Positions 1 through 8,852 of a stretch of 64,000 bases of DNA are shown piece by piece. The stretch comes from Pseudoduganella umbonata (lineage in GTDB: Bacteria; Pseudomonadota; Gammaproteobacteria; Burkholderiales; Burkholderiaceae_D), in assembly GCF_014192225.1 (NCBI RefSeq), contig NZ_JACHXS010000001.1:770440-834439 (forward strand). The letters are read 5' to 3'. Positions within the stretch are counted from its first letter, which is position 1. The number at the start of each line of letters is the position of its first letter. Made by a program: the position numbers and the translations under genes. The notes beneath the pieces are model-generated. The model searched no databases and had not been told where the DNA came from. It worked only from the letters and a program-made list of their open reading frames with translations.

Positions 1-1161
1 CACATTCTTGCCGGCCACCGACGCCATGATCTCGTCATGCCGTTCATTGTCGGTCTTGTGCAGGTAGGCCGCGGTAGTGGAAATGTTCGCGTGCCCCGCC
101 GTTTCCTGCAGCGTTTTCAGCTGCACGCCGTTATTGGCGTGGTTCGTCAGCATGCTGTGGCGCAGCCAGTGCGTGGAGGCCTGGCGCAATTGCGCTGCCG
201 TGTCGCCGTCGCCACGCGCGGTGGCGCCGCCGGCCGCCGCCGCGAACACGGCTTTCAGCGCTTCGGACGCGGCTTCGTCGGTGATGCGGTTCAATCCCTT
301 GCCGCGGCTCGACAGCACCAGCGGCGTGGCATCGGTGCGCCCCGTTTGCGGCAGCAGGCCGAAAGCGGTGCGGTAGCGGCGAAAGGCGTCGAGCATGTCC
401 GGCGGCACCGGCAGCCGGCGCGGTTTGCTGCCCTTGCCGACCACGTCGATCCACCAGCGGCCATTGCCCTCGGTGTAGATCGCCCCCATCGATGCGCCGA
501 CGATCTCGTTCAGCCGGGCGCCCGTATGCGCGTACGCGACCAGCAGGAAGCGGTCGCGCTCGCGCCGGCGCAGCGCCGCCGGTGTTTCCGCCTCGCGCGC
601 CTCCACGGTGGCCAGTGCCAGGCCGATGGCATCCTGCGTGAGGTAGCGCGTGATGCGGCTGGCGCTCGCGGTCCGCACATTCTTCACCAGCGCGCCCGGG
701 TCGCGGCGCAGGTAGCCGGTCTGCTCGGCAAACGCCAGCAGCCCTTTCACGGCAATCATCGCCTGGCGCCGGCTGGCATCGGACAGCGGCCCGGAAAACG
801 GCCGATAGCGCTCGTCGGTGCGCGGCCACTTGGTGGTCGACACCCAGTCCGCCGGCGGCGACTTCAGGAAATCCTTGTACGCATTCAGGTCGGCGACACC
901 CAGCTGGCGCAGCGACTTGCCGGCTTCCTCGCGGCACCAGGTGAGAAAGCGGTACAACTCCTTCTGCGTGTTGGCCACCGACTTCGGCCGCAGTTCGCCG
1001 TGGCTGATGTATTCGCGGGCGATTTCGCTGTCCGTGCGGGCGTCGGTCATCGCATCCTCGGGGATGTCGCGCCACGCATCGGGATCGATGTCGCGCAGGG
1101 CCAGGGCTCCGGTGCGGCGGGAAGTAAACGGTTGCAGGTCGATAGGCGCGAATTTGCTCAT
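1..1161 (-). CDS. Tyrosine-type site-specific integrase (partial, runs off the window start)
   Basis: The minus-strand frame is open from the ATG at 1161 to base 1, so the 3' end is missing; 387 codons are visible. The protein starts MSKFAPIDLQPF. It has an N-terminal SAM-like core-binding region (about residues 50-180), then a catalytic domain with an arginine box (HTGARLNEIVGA), a beta-hairpin lysine region (VVGKGSKPRRLPV), an HWLRHSMLTNH box and a GHANISTTAAYLH box. These supply the R-K-H-R-H-Y residues, so the enzyme looks active. No cargo gene is visible beside it because the window ends here; the neighbour upstream is a DUF2784 gene. Two LexA-like palindromes lie directly upstream of the start, suggesting SOS control. 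It could be a phage, island or integron-like integrase; the element it mobilises cannot be told. Confidence 0.88.
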   Translation of the reverse strand, partial: MSKFAPIDLQPFTSRRTGALALRDIDPDAWRDIPEDAMTDARTDSEIAREYISHGELRPKSVANTQKELYRFLTWCREEAGKSLRQLGVADLNAYKDFLKSPPADWVSTTKWPRTDERYRPFSGPLSDASRRQAMIAVKGLLAFAEQTGYLRRDPGALVKNVRTASASRITRYLTQDAIGLALATVEAREAETPAALRRRERDRFLLVAYAHTGARLNEIVGASMGAIYTEGNGRWWIDVVGKGSKPRRLPVPPDMLDAFRRYRTAFGLLPQTGRTDATPLVLSSRGKGLNRITDEAASEALKAVFAAAAGGATARGDGDTAAQLRQASTHWLRHSMLTNHANNGVQLKTLQETAGHANISTTAAYLHKTDNERHDEIMASVAGKNV

Positions 1162-1168
1162 CACGGAA

Positions 1169-1210
1169 TACTGTATAAAGACACAGTATTGTACTGTATT
1201 CCATACAGTG
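1169..1210 (-). promoter_or_regulatory. Two tandem LexA-like operator boxes upstream of the integrase
   Basis: The 20-mer at 1169-1188 is TACTGTATAAAGACACAGTA, which fits the gammaproteobacterial/betaproteobacterial SOS box CTGT-N8-ACAG with the usual TA flanks. A second palindrome at 1192-1210 has half-sites TACTGTAT and ATACAGTG around TCC, giving CTGT-N7-ACAG, one base short of canonical. The centres are about 22 bp apart, two helical turns. They sit 8 bp from the integrase ATG and would overlap its promoter (a TACAAT-like -10 on the minus strand lies between them). A phage-repressor-type operator is an alternative reading. Confidence 0.6.
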
Positions 1211-1213
1211 CTT

Positions 1214-1585
1214 TCAGGGTGTTCCCGATCGACGCCGGCGGAAAACCCAGGCGTAGACAAGCACGTTGAAGAGGACCACCGCACCGGCGAGTGCGAACTG
1301 GACATTACGTGTCAGGCCTTCCGGGTAAATCACAGCAAGCAGGCAATGCTCGATGAAATCGCCTTCATAGCGGGCCATGCCGGCCCGTTCGCGCAGCGTG
1401 TTTTCCAGCGACGTCAGCGGACAGCCGAAGCCCGCGGCTTCAACCAGGAAGCCCCAAGCCGCCGCCGGCAGGTGAACGGCGGCCATCCAGCGGCGGCGCA
1501 GCGCAAACAGGCCGCCGAACAGGACGAAGGCGATGAACGCGAGGTGGATCGCCAGGACGGCGGTGGCGGCGACTGCGTAGAACAT
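1214..1585 (-). CDS. DUF2784 family integral membrane protein
   Basis: A 123-residue protein starting MFYAVAATAVLAIHLAF. It has three or four hydrophobic helices: residues 1-25, around 35-55, and a C-terminal one near 95-115 ending in a basic RRRR tail. The patterns HLAFIAFVLFGG, the central GCPLTSLEN stretch and EHCLL are typical of DUF2784 proteins, small inner-membrane proteins of unknown function. The ATG at 1585 was chosen because the hydrophobic N-terminus begins there; the frame is open further upstream, but the extra residues look like non-coding sequence. The stop is only about 50 bp from the integrase start, on the same strand. No operon partner is obvious. Confidence 0.8.
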   Translation of the reverse strand: MFYAVAATAVLAIHLAFIAFVLFGGLFALRRRWMAAVHLPAAAWGFLVEAAGFGCPLTSLENTLRERAGMARYEGDFIEHCLLAVIYPEGLTRNVQFALAGAVVLFNVLVYAWVFRRRRSGTP

Positions 1586-1738
1586 GGAGCGGGACCTGCA
1601 ATGGTCGGTTGAAGCTCGTTGGGCCGAGGGGCCCGGAAGTCTCCAGTTTGATGCTACCGCCTTTCGTGTGCAAATGCGATCTTGAGGGACGCTCCGCCGT
1701 GTATCGAAATCGCCTGGCAAGCCTGCGCGAAGGCAGGA

Positions 1739-2272
1739 TCAGTGCCCTTCGACTCCGAAAGCAACGGTTTTCAGAGACCCTTTGCCACGCACGACCAGCA
1801 CGCGGCCGTGCTCCGCGGGTACGCACTCTTGCTGCACGAAACCGGCTGGCAGCGTTGGCGCGGCCCGCGCGAGCATCTCCGCGCCAACAACTACGTCGTA
1901 GTTTCCCCGCTTGAAGAGAAGGTGCCCGATCCCGTCGCCGCCAGCGGACGACGGCGCGACGACCACCAGCGACCAGTGCCCTTCGTCTCCGAGGAATTGC
2001 TTGCGCTTCAGGAATGCGTTGACCCGCGCGGCCACAGGCGTGCCGGTATGCAGCGAACTCTGGTAGGGCGTCATGGGGCACAGCAGCGTGCCGGCCGGCC
2101 AGTCGAAGCGCGGCAGCGGCGACACCGTGTCCGCGGGCAGCCGGGATATGTAGCGGTCGATCGGGTGCCTCGACTGTTCCATGTAGCGGTCGACGACCTG
2201 CCCGGCGTCCCCCGAGCATCCGCCAAGTATCGCCAGGAAGAGTACGCCGATGGCGCGCTGCGGGGAGATCAT
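1739..2272 (-). CDS. Hypothetical lipoprotein
   Basis: A 177-residue protein with a short signal sequence and a clear lipobox, LFLAILGGC, with the lipidated cysteine at about residue 19, so it is probably a membrane-anchored periplasmic lipoprotein. The mature part contains WPAGTLLCPMTPYQSSLHTGTP and a glycine-rich GGDGIGHLLFKRGNYDV segment; two further cysteines may form a disulfide. I do not recognise a family. The gene stands alone between the DUF2784 gene and the esterase, all on the minus strand with gaps of 153 and 46 bp. Confidence 0.7.
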   Translation of the reverse strand: MISPQRAIGVLFLAILGGCSGDAGQVVDRYMEQSRHPIDRYISRLPADTVSPLPRFDWPAGTLLCPMTPYQSSLHTGTPVAARVNAFLKRKQFLGDEGHWSLVVVAPSSAGGDGIGHLLFKRGNYDVVVGAEMLARAAPTLPAGFVQQECVPAEHGRVLVVRGKGSLKTVAFGVEGH

Positions 2273-2318
2273 CGAATGATGCCAGTCATAGAGGCGCGGC
2301 CGCAGGATAGCCTGTCCA

Positions 2319-3674
2319 TCACCGCTTGCCGCCCTGCTTCAGTATCCACTGCTGCTGCGTCGCCTGATGCGTTTCGGAAGTCAGGTGCGCCTGTTCCGGT
2401 TCGATCACGATCTGGCGCGGCGACGGGATCACGTTATACACGGCGAACGTGGAGGTCGGCGGCGTCACCAGGTCGTTGTAGCCCGCATAGAACAGCACGG
2501 GCGACCGCAGGCGTTTCGCGAAGTTGACAGTGTCGTAGTATCCGGTGGTTTTCACCTTTGCCGCGATGGGCTGGTCCTTGACGTTGCCGTTGTCGTCCTT
2601 GCGGAACAGCCCGGGCCAGCCACCCGCACGCCCGCTCAGGTAGCCCGTCACGTCGGCATAGGCGGGGTAGGAGGCGACGGTGGCCGTCACGCGTGGATCG
2701 AGCGCCGCGGTGACGATGGCCAGCTGGCCGCCCTGGCTGCCGCCCTGCGTGACGAGCGTCCTGCCGTCCCACTTCGCATGCCGCACCAGGTAATCGAGTC
2801 CGCGCAGCGCGCCAAGGTAGACGCGGCGGTAGTAGTAGCTGTCGCGGTCGTCGAGGTTGTAGCGGTTGTAGCTTTCCAGCGCACCATTGCGCAACTGCTC
2901 GTACAGTTCGTCCGGCAGGTTGACGGGAATACCGTGGATGCCGATCTGCAGCGTGATCGCGCCCTTTTCCGCCAGCTCGACGGCCCCTTTGTACGGGCGC
3001 ACGCCGGCACCCGGCACATGCAGCACGGCAGGATACTTGCCGTCGGCGCGCGGTACGGCCAGTACGCCATAGATGCGCGACGGCTGGCCGCCCTGGCCGA
3101 CGTTCTGGTAATGCAGGTACGAGACGTCCACCGTGGCGGTGGAGAGATCAGGCGCCGGCGACAGGGTCCACTGCGGATCGACCTTGGCCAGCTGTTCCTT
3201 CTGGGCCGTCCAGAAAGCGTCGAAATCGGCCGGTTCCGTTTGCACTGGCCGGATGGTCAGCGGGCTGAAAGCGGCGGTGGCCCTGGCCTTCACCGGCTTG
3301 CCGCCGACGCTGGCTTCGACGAGCACGCGCACGAAGCCGGGTTGCGACTGCGCCGGGATCGGCAGCGACAGCCCTTCCTTCGGCACGACGACCGTGCGTT
3401 CCGGGCCTTCCAGCATGTCGGGACCCAGGCGGTAGCGCACCGGGATGCCTTCGGCGGGATATGGCTGCACGTCCAGCCGGATGCGCGCGGTAGCGCGGTC
3501 GCCGGTCTTGTAGGTCCAGTCGGGGCGGTCCAGCGTGACGGAAAGCGGGCCGGCAACGGCGGCCGCATTCAGCAGGCGGACTTCGGAGGTCGCGGCGGTG
3601 GCCGGCAGGTATGCCAGCTGGGAGGTGGCGAACAGTGCGGCAATTGCCAGCAGGCGCAGGGGACGAAGGGTCAT
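2319..3674 (-). CDS. Secreted acetylxylan-esterase/cephalosporin-deacetylase-like (AXE1) alpha/beta hydrolase
   Basis: A 451-residue protein with a signal peptide (residues 1-28, ending PATAA). It continues with an immunoglobulin-like N-terminal region (about 40-150) and an AXE1-type alpha/beta hydrolase domain (about 150-450). The nucleophile elbow is GGSQGG (Ser313), the acid is Asp401 in AGYNDLVTPP and the base His430 in EQAHLTSE, all in family order. Family members remove acetyl groups from xylan or other acetylated sugars. The extra N-terminal domain and export signal suggest an extracytoplasmic carbohydrate esterase, but the substrate is not determined. There is no polysaccharide-utilisation neighbour; the cyanophycin genes lie 110 bp upstream on the same strand. 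Confidence 0.82.
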   Translation of the reverse strand: MTLRPLRLLAIAALFATSQLAYLPATAATSEVRLLNAAAVAGPLSVTLDRPDWTYKTGDRATARIRLDVQPYPAEGIPVRYRLGPDMLEGPERTVVVPKEGLSLPIPAQSQPGFVRVLVEASVGGKPVKARATAAFSPLTIRPVQTEPADFDAFWTAQKEQLAKVDPQWTLSPAPDLSTATVDVSYLHYQNVGQGGQPSRIYGVLAVPRADGKYPAVLHVPGAGVRPYKGAVELAEKGAITLQIGIHGIPVNLPDELYEQLRNGALESYNRYNLDDRDSYYYRRVYLGALRGLDYLVRHAKWDGRTLVTQGGSQGGQLAIVTAALDPRVTATVASYPAYADVTGYLSGRAGGWPGLFRKDDNGNVKDQPIAAKVKTTGYYDTVNFAKRLRSPVLFYAGYNDLVTPPTSTFAVYNVIPSPRQIVIEPEQAHLTSETHQATQQQWILKQGGKR

Positions 3675-3784
3675 GGGAGCGGACGAATGGAAAATGACGG
3701 CAAATCCTAGGACGGATTTCCGTCCCGGTCAATGCCGCCGTCCGAACAACTCACCCGCCTGCGCGATGCAGCGAAAGCCGGGAA

Positions 3785-6355
3785 TCAGCCTGCCGCGACC
3801 CGTTTCGCGATATGCGCCAGCGCCTCTTCGACCTGGTCGATCAGGATCAGGCACAGGTCGCCTTCGCCCAGCCGGTCCATGGCCGTGTCGATGGCGATGA
3901 ACTCGCCATCGATCTCGTCGACGTGCGAGGTGCGCGGCGCGCCTTGCAAGCCCTGGCGCAGCAGCGCGATCACTTCGCCGTCGGCACGGCCGCGCTGGCA
4001 TTGATCCTGGTACAGCACTACGTCGTCGAACGCCTTGCCGAGGATCTCGGTCTGCTGGCTGATGTCCTCGTCGCGCCGGTCGCCCGCGCCGGAAATCACC
4101 ACCGAGCGGCGTTTCGCCGGCATCGATTCGACGGCCTGCACCAGCGCGAGCATCGCATCCGGGTTGTGGCCGTAGTCGGCGATCACCGTGGCGCCGCGGT
4201 AGTCGAACACGTTGAAGCGGCCAGGGGCATTATGGCTGTCCGTCGTAAACGTCTTCAGGCCCAGGCGGATGGATTGCCAGTCGATGCCGGCGCCCCACGC
4301 GGCAGCCACCGCCGCCATGGCATTCTCGACCTGGAAGCCGATCGTGCCGTTGCGGGTCAGCGGCACGTCCGCCAGCGCGATGCGCTGCTCGAACTTGCCT
4401 TCGACGGCCACCAGGTCGCCCCGCTCGACATATACCGTGCGGCGGCCCTGCGCCACGTGCGTGGCCACCACCGGATGGTAGCGGTCGGCGCCGAAGAAGA
4501 TGACCTTGCCCTTCGATGCGCCGGCCATGGCGGCCACGATCGGATCGGTGGCGTTCAGCACGGCCCAGCCGTTTTCGTCGACGTTCTGCACGATCACGCG
4601 CTTCAGCACGGCCAGGTCCTCGACCGTGGTGATGTAGTTCAGGCCCAGGTGGTCGCCCGCGCCGATGTTGGTGACGACGGCGACCTTGCAGCGGTCGAAC
4701 GCCAGGCCTTCGCGCAGGATGCCGCCGCGCGCCGTCTCGAAGACGGCCGCGTCGACGTCCGGATGCTGCAGCACGTTGCGCGCGCTGCGCGGGCCGGAGC
4801 AGTCGCCGCTGTCGATCTGGCGGCCGTTGACGTATACGCCGTCCGTGTTGGTCATGCCCACGCGCAGGCCGGACGAGGTGATCAGGTGCGCGATCAGGCG
4901 CACGGTGGTGGTCTTGCCGTTCGTGCCGGTGACGGCCACCACGGGGATGCGGCCATCCTCGCCATCGGCGAACAGCGTGCCCACGATCGCCTCGCCGATC
5001 GGCCGGCCCTTGCCGTAGGACGGCGACAGGTGCATCCGCAAGCCGGGCGCCGCATTGACTTCGACGACGCCGCCATTCTGTTCCTCGATCGGGCGCAGCA
5101 CGGAATCGACGACGACGTCGACGCCGCAGATGTCGAGGCCGATCATCTGCGCCGCTTCGACGGCGCGCGCCGCCACTTCAGGGTGCACGTCGTCGGTCAC
5201 GTCGGTGGCGCTGCCGCCGGTCGACAGGTTGGCGTTGTTGCGCAGGATGACGCGCTGGCCCTGGGCCGGCACGGAGTCCGCTTCCAGGCCCTGCAGCTTC
5301 AGGCGCGCCAGCGCGATATCGTCGAAGCGGATCTTCGTCAGCGACGTGGAGTGGCCGCTGCCGCGGCGCGGATCGGCGTTGACGATGTCGACCAGTTCGC
5401 GCACCGAGTGCACGCCGTCGCCGACCACGTGCGGCGGATCGCGCCGCGCCGCCGCCACCAGCTTGTTGCCGATGACGAGCAGCCGGTAGTCATGGCCGGG
5501 CAGGAAGCGCTCGACCATGATGTCGTCGCGGAACTCGCGTGCCGTGTGGAACGCGGCGTGGGTCTGTTCCTCGGTGGTGATGTTGACGGTCACGCCCTTG
5601 CCCTGGTTGCCGTCCTTCGGCTTGATCACCACCGGCAGGCCGATCAGCTGTGCCACCTGCCAAGCCTCTTCGGCGGTGTCGACGGTGCGGCCGACCGGCA
5701 CCGGCACGCCGGCGGCATCGAGCAGTTTCTTCGTCAGCTCCTTGTCCTGCGCGATGTTTTCCGCGATCGCGCTGGTCGAATCGATCTCGGCGGCCTGGAT
5801 ACGGCGCTGCTTGCTGCCCCAGCCGAAGGCCACCATCGAGCCGGACGTCATGCGGCGGTACGGGATCTTGCGGGCCACGGCGGCGTATACGATCGCCCCG
5901 GTACTGGGGCCCAGGCGCACGTCCTCGTCCAGGTCGCGCAGCTCGGCCAGCGCGGCGGCCAGGTCGAACGGCGTATCCTGCAGTGCCGCGTTGACGAGCT
6001 TTTCCGCCAGTTCGACGGCCAGCCGGCCCACTTCTTCCTCGGTGTATTCGACCACCATCTGGAAGATGCCCTGCTCGACCGTGGGCGTGGTGCGGCTGAA
6101 CGTGACCGGGCAGCCGGCTTCGGCCTGCAAGGCCAGCGCCGTCAGCTCGAGCACGTGGGCCAGCGGCACCGCGTCGGAATGGCCGTGCGGCTGGAACTGG
6201 CCGATGCGGGGAAAGCGCGCGCGCAACTTCACTTCGAAGCCGGGCAGCCGGTCGGCCGCCAGCTCTTCCGGCGTGCACGAAACGATGGCCTCGATGGCGG
6301 TGTGGTGGCTCCAGAGGTTCGGGCCGCGCAGCGCGCGGGTGCGGATCACTTCCAT
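3785..6355 (-). CDS. cphA: Cyanophycin synthetase
   Basis: An 856-residue enzyme that polymerises L-aspartate and L-arginine into the storage polymer multi-L-arginyl-poly-L-aspartate, using one ATP per amino acid. The N-terminal cyanophycin-specific domain (1-160) is followed by an ATP-grasp domain (about 210-475; PVVIKPKDGNQGKGV, EVNAAPGLRMH) that adds Asp. A Mur-ligase-like domain (about 480-850) adds Arg; it has an intact P-loop VTGTNGKTTT near residue 480 and DYGHNPDA and SGAGDRRDED in the C-terminal subdomain. Length and all active-site motifs match functional CphA. It lies 49 bp downstream of the paralogue on the same strand and is probably co-transcribed with it. Confidence 0.95.
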   Translation of the reverse strand: MEVIRTRALRGPNLWSHHTAIEAIVSCTPEELAADRLPGFEVKLRARFPRIGQFQPHGHSDAVPLAHVLELTALALQAEAGCPVTFSRTTPTVEQGIFQMVVEYTEEEVGRLAVELAEKLVNAALQDTPFDLAAALAELRDLDEDVRLGPSTGAIVYAAVARKIPYRRMTSGSMVAFGWGSKQRRIQAAEIDSTSAIAENIAQDKELTKKLLDAAGVPVPVGRTVDTAEEAWQVAQLIGLPVVIKPKDGNQGKGVTVNITTEEQTHAAFHTAREFRDDIMVERFLPGHDYRLLVIGNKLVAAARRDPPHVVGDGVHSVRELVDIVNADPRRGSGHSTSLTKIRFDDIALARLKLQGLEADSVPAQGQRVILRNNANLSTGGSATDVTDDVHPEVAARAVEAAQMIGLDICGVDVVVDSVLRPIEEQNGGVVEVNAAPGLRMHLSPSYGKGRPIGEAIVGTLFADGEDGRIPVVAVTGTNGKTTTVRLIAHLITSSGLRVGMTNTDGVYVNGRQIDSGDCSGPRSARNVLQHPDVDAAVFETARGGILREGLAFDRCKVAVVTNIGAGDHLGLNYITTVEDLAVLKRVIVQNVDENGWAVLNATDPIVAAMAGASKGKVIFFGADRYHPVVATHVAQGRRTVYVERGDLVAVEGKFEQRIALADVPLTRNGTIGFQVENAMAAVAAAWGAGIDWQSIRLGLKTFTTDSHNAPGRFNVFDYRGATVIADYGHNPDAMLALVQAVESMPAKRRSVVISGAGDRRDEDISQQTEILGKAFDDVVLYQDQCQRGRADGEVIALLRQGLQGAPRTSHVDEIDGEFIAIDTAMDRLGEGDLCLILIDQVEEALAHIAKRVAAG

Positions 6356-6404
6356 GTACTGATTCCTGTGTGGTTTTCTTTTACGGGCGCCGGTCGCTGG
6401 ACGG

Positions 6405-8582
6405 TCATGCGGCCCGGTTCTTCCATTCGAACGTGCGCAGCGCCGCGGCGATCAGGTCCGGCGACAGGCCCATCGCCCAGCCGGTGCCGATCGCGGCCAG
6501 CACCGCTTCGCGGCATTCGTCGGCGTCGTTCGGCAGGCAGCTGGCCGGCAGTTCGGCCACTTCGTCGGCGCCGATCGCCATCACGAACGAGCCGCCGCGG
6601 CCGAACACGGCGCGGCCGCCCTCGCTGCGGTGCGCGGCCAGCGGCGCGGCGTCTTCGCGCACGGCGTAGAACAGCACGTCGCCATCGCACAGGCGGGCCA
6701 TGCCGGCAACCTGTTCGTCGCCGGCATTGAGCACGGCGACGCCGTCGGACAGCACCACATCGACCTGCGTGCGCAGCACGCGGAACATCTGCTCCGGATC
6801 GTCGATGTAGAACTCGCCCAGCCGGTCATGGCCGCGCGTATCGGTCACGACGCCGACCGTGCAGCGGTCGTAGGCCAGGCCTTCGGTCAGGATCATGCGG
6901 TTGCCGTTGGCGAACACGGCGGCTTCGACGTTCTTGTTCAGCAGCAGGCGCTGGCCCGATTCCCATTCGGTCAGCGGACCGCGCGCGATCTTTCGGCCGT
7001 TCAGGTACACGCCTTCCTCGCAGGCCACGCCGGCGTAGCGGCCGGAGACCTGCAACTGCCAGGCCGTGAGCCGCGCGATCAGCGCGGTGTGGCAGGTGCC
7101 TGCCACGCCGACGATCGGAATGCGGCCGTTTTCGCCGGGCGCGAACATTTCCTCGATGATCGCCGCGCCCACCGGCCGCGGCGTGCCGCCCGGTGCCGGC
7201 TTCAGGTGGGCCAGCAGGCCAGGGCTGGCATTGACTTCGATGATGGCGCCGCCCTGCTCTTCCAGCGGCCGCGAGATATCCTGCGCGACCAGGTCGATGC
7301 CGGCGATGTCCAGGCCCACGGCGCGCGCGGCCAGGGCAGCCATCTCGGCAACCGCCGGATGCACCAGGTCCGTCACGTCGTTGGCGACATTGCCGTTGAT
7401 GGCGATGAGTACCTTGCGGCCCGCTTCCGGCACGGAATCGTGCGCCAGGCCCTGGCCCTGCAGGACCAGCTGCACTTCCGGCGAGGTTTCCGGCTCGACC
7501 GGGTTCAGCGGATGTTCCTCGTTGTGCCCGCGGCGCGGGTCGGAATTGATCTGGGCGTCGACAAGCTGCGTGACGGTCGACTCGCCGTCGGCGGTGACCC
7601 AGACGGATTCGCCGCGCGAAGCCGCCACGACCTTGCGGCCCACCACCAGCAGGCGGTGCTCGTCGCCGACGACGAAACGCTCGACGATCACTTGAGAACT
7701 GTCGCCCCGTTCGACGGCGATGTGGAACGCCTTGCGTACGTCCGCCTCGTTGGACAGGTTCAGCGTGACGCCGCGGCCGTGGTTCGCGTCCGACGGCTTG
7801 ACGACCACGGGTAGGCCGATGTCCTGCGCTTCTTCCCAGGCTTCGTCCTCGGTGTCGACCAGCGCCCCTTCGGGCACCGGCACGCCGCACGAGGCCAGGA
7901 TGCTCTTGGTCATGTCCTTGTCGCTGGCGATGCCTTCGGCGATCGCGCTGGTATTGTCGGTCTCCGCCGTCCAGATGCGGCGCTGGCGGGCGCCGTGGCC
8001 CAGTTGCACCAGGTTGCCGTCCGTCAGGCGGATGTGCGGCACGGCGCGGTCGATCGCCGCATCGACGATGCTGTTCGTCGACGGGCCCAGGCACAGGCGC
8101 TCGACCATGTCGGTCAGTTTCGCGACCGCGGCCTGCAGGTCATACGGCCGGTCTTCGATGCAGGCCATCAGCAGTTCGCGGCCGGCGGCCAGCGCGGCAC
8201 GGCCGACATTCTCCTGCCGGGTGCGGAACGCCATCTTGTAGATGCCGCTGCCCTCGGCGGTCTGGCGCGTCTGGCCGAATCCGGTGCGCATCCCTGCCAG
8301 GTTCTGCAGTTCCAGTACCACGTGTTCGAGGATGTGGCCGGCGTATGTGCCGTCGCGCAGCCGCTCGAAGAAGCCGCCGGGTTCGCCGACACCGCAGCGG
8401 TGCTCGATCATGCCGGGCAGCAGCGTGGTGAGTCGTTCGTACAGTCCGGGGATCGTATTGGAGGGGAAGTTTTCAAGCTCGCCGATATCGAGCCAGGCTT
8501 CGATGACGGGGCGGTAGGTCCAGATGTTCGGGCCACGCAGGTAAGTCACGCGGAGAACGTTGATATCTTTCTTCTTTGTCAT
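6405..8582 (-). CDS. Second cyanophycin synthetase family protein with a degenerate Mur-ligase domain
   Basis: A 725-residue paralogue of the neighbouring CphA. The N-terminal domain and ATP-grasp domain are well kept (LRGPNIWTYRPVIEAW, LPVVVKPSDANHGRGV, IIEVNASPGLLAHL). In the Mur-like half the P-loop position reads VAGTCHTALIA (near residue 495), without the GKT/S needed for ATP binding. The protein also stops about 130 residues earlier than CphA and lacks the Mur C-terminal subdomain. Ralstonia-type bacteria carry a similar pair (cphA and cphA'), and cyanobacterial CphA2 with an inactive Mur half ligates Asp-Arg dipeptides. A dipeptide-ligating or scaffolding role is therefore possible here but is inference. 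It is the first gene of the pair, divergent from the ABC transporter gene. Confidence 0.9.
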   Translation of the reverse strand: MTKKKDINVLRVTYLRGPNIWTYRPVIEAWLDIGELENFPSNTIPGLYERLTTLLPGMIEHRCGVGEPGGFFERLRDGTYAGHILEHVVLELQNLAGMRTGFGQTRQTAEGSGIYKMAFRTRQENVGRAALAAGRELLMACIEDRPYDLQAAVAKLTDMVERLCLGPSTNSIVDAAIDRAVPHIRLTDGNLVQLGHGARQRRIWTAETDNTSAIAEGIASDKDMTKSILASCGVPVPEGALVDTEDEAWEEAQDIGLPVVVKPSDANHGRGVTLNLSNEADVRKAFHIAVERGDSSQVIVERFVVGDEHRLLVVGRKVVAASRGESVWVTADGESTVTQLVDAQINSDPRRGHNEEHPLNPVEPETSPEVQLVLQGQGLAHDSVPEAGRKVLIAINGNVANDVTDLVHPAVAEMAALAARAVGLDIAGIDLVAQDISRPLEEQGGAIIEVNASPGLLAHLKPAPGGTPRPVGAAIIEEMFAPGENGRIPIVGVAGTCHTALIARLTAWQLQVSGRYAGVACEEGVYLNGRKIARGPLTEWESGQRLLLNKNVEAAVFANGNRMILTEGLAYDRCTVGVVTDTRGHDRLGEFYIDDPEQMFRVLRTQVDVVLSDGVAVLNAGDEQVAGMARLCDGDVLFYAVREDAAPLAAHRSEGGRAVFGRGGSFVMAIGADEVAELPASCLPNDADECREAVLAAIGTGWAMGLSPDLIAAALRTFEWKNRAA

Positions 8583-8852
8583 GTTTTTGCTCTAGTACCT
8601 CTTGCTGTATACTTCGCCGATGCGTCCAACCCACTGCGTCGCCCAATGCGCTACCGAGGCATCAAAGGCGCCGGCTTCCTCTTCCGAATCGTCCCAGAAG
8701 AATACAATAAATAAATTCCGGGCCCATTCTCCCGTGCGCTAATCGTGTCAGCGCACTGCTAGCCTGAGCCGTTAGATCCTGATATTTTCCCATCTATTTT
8801 ACATTCTTGCCAAACGGCAAAGCCGCACGGCCTAAACGGAGCAATCCACACA
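8583..8852. promoter_or_regulatory. Divergent promoter region of the cyanophycin locus
   Basis: A 270-bp intergenic stretch between the divergent cphA paralogue and the ABC transporter gene must hold both promoters. A TATACA-like -10 for the minus strand is visible near 8610. An inverted repeat TGCGCT-N9-AGCGCA lies near 8735-8756 and could be an operator or a small hairpin. The stretch around 8695-8715 and 8775-8800 is AT-rich. No gene is seen in it. Confidence 0.45.

Noticed and set aside
131..1204. A 357-codon minus-strand frame at the window start
   Set aside because: Wrong frame of the integrase; the real frame runs open from 1161 to base 1 and carries the recombinase motifs.
3710..3725. 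GGACGGA-TT-TCCGTCC hairpin downstream of cphA as terminator
   Set aside because: No T-run follows on either strand; too weak to list.
3812..6730. A 972-codon plus-strand open frame opposite the cphA genes
   Set aside because: Antisense shadow of cphA in high-GC DNA; low-complexity Arg/His/Ala composition and no domain.
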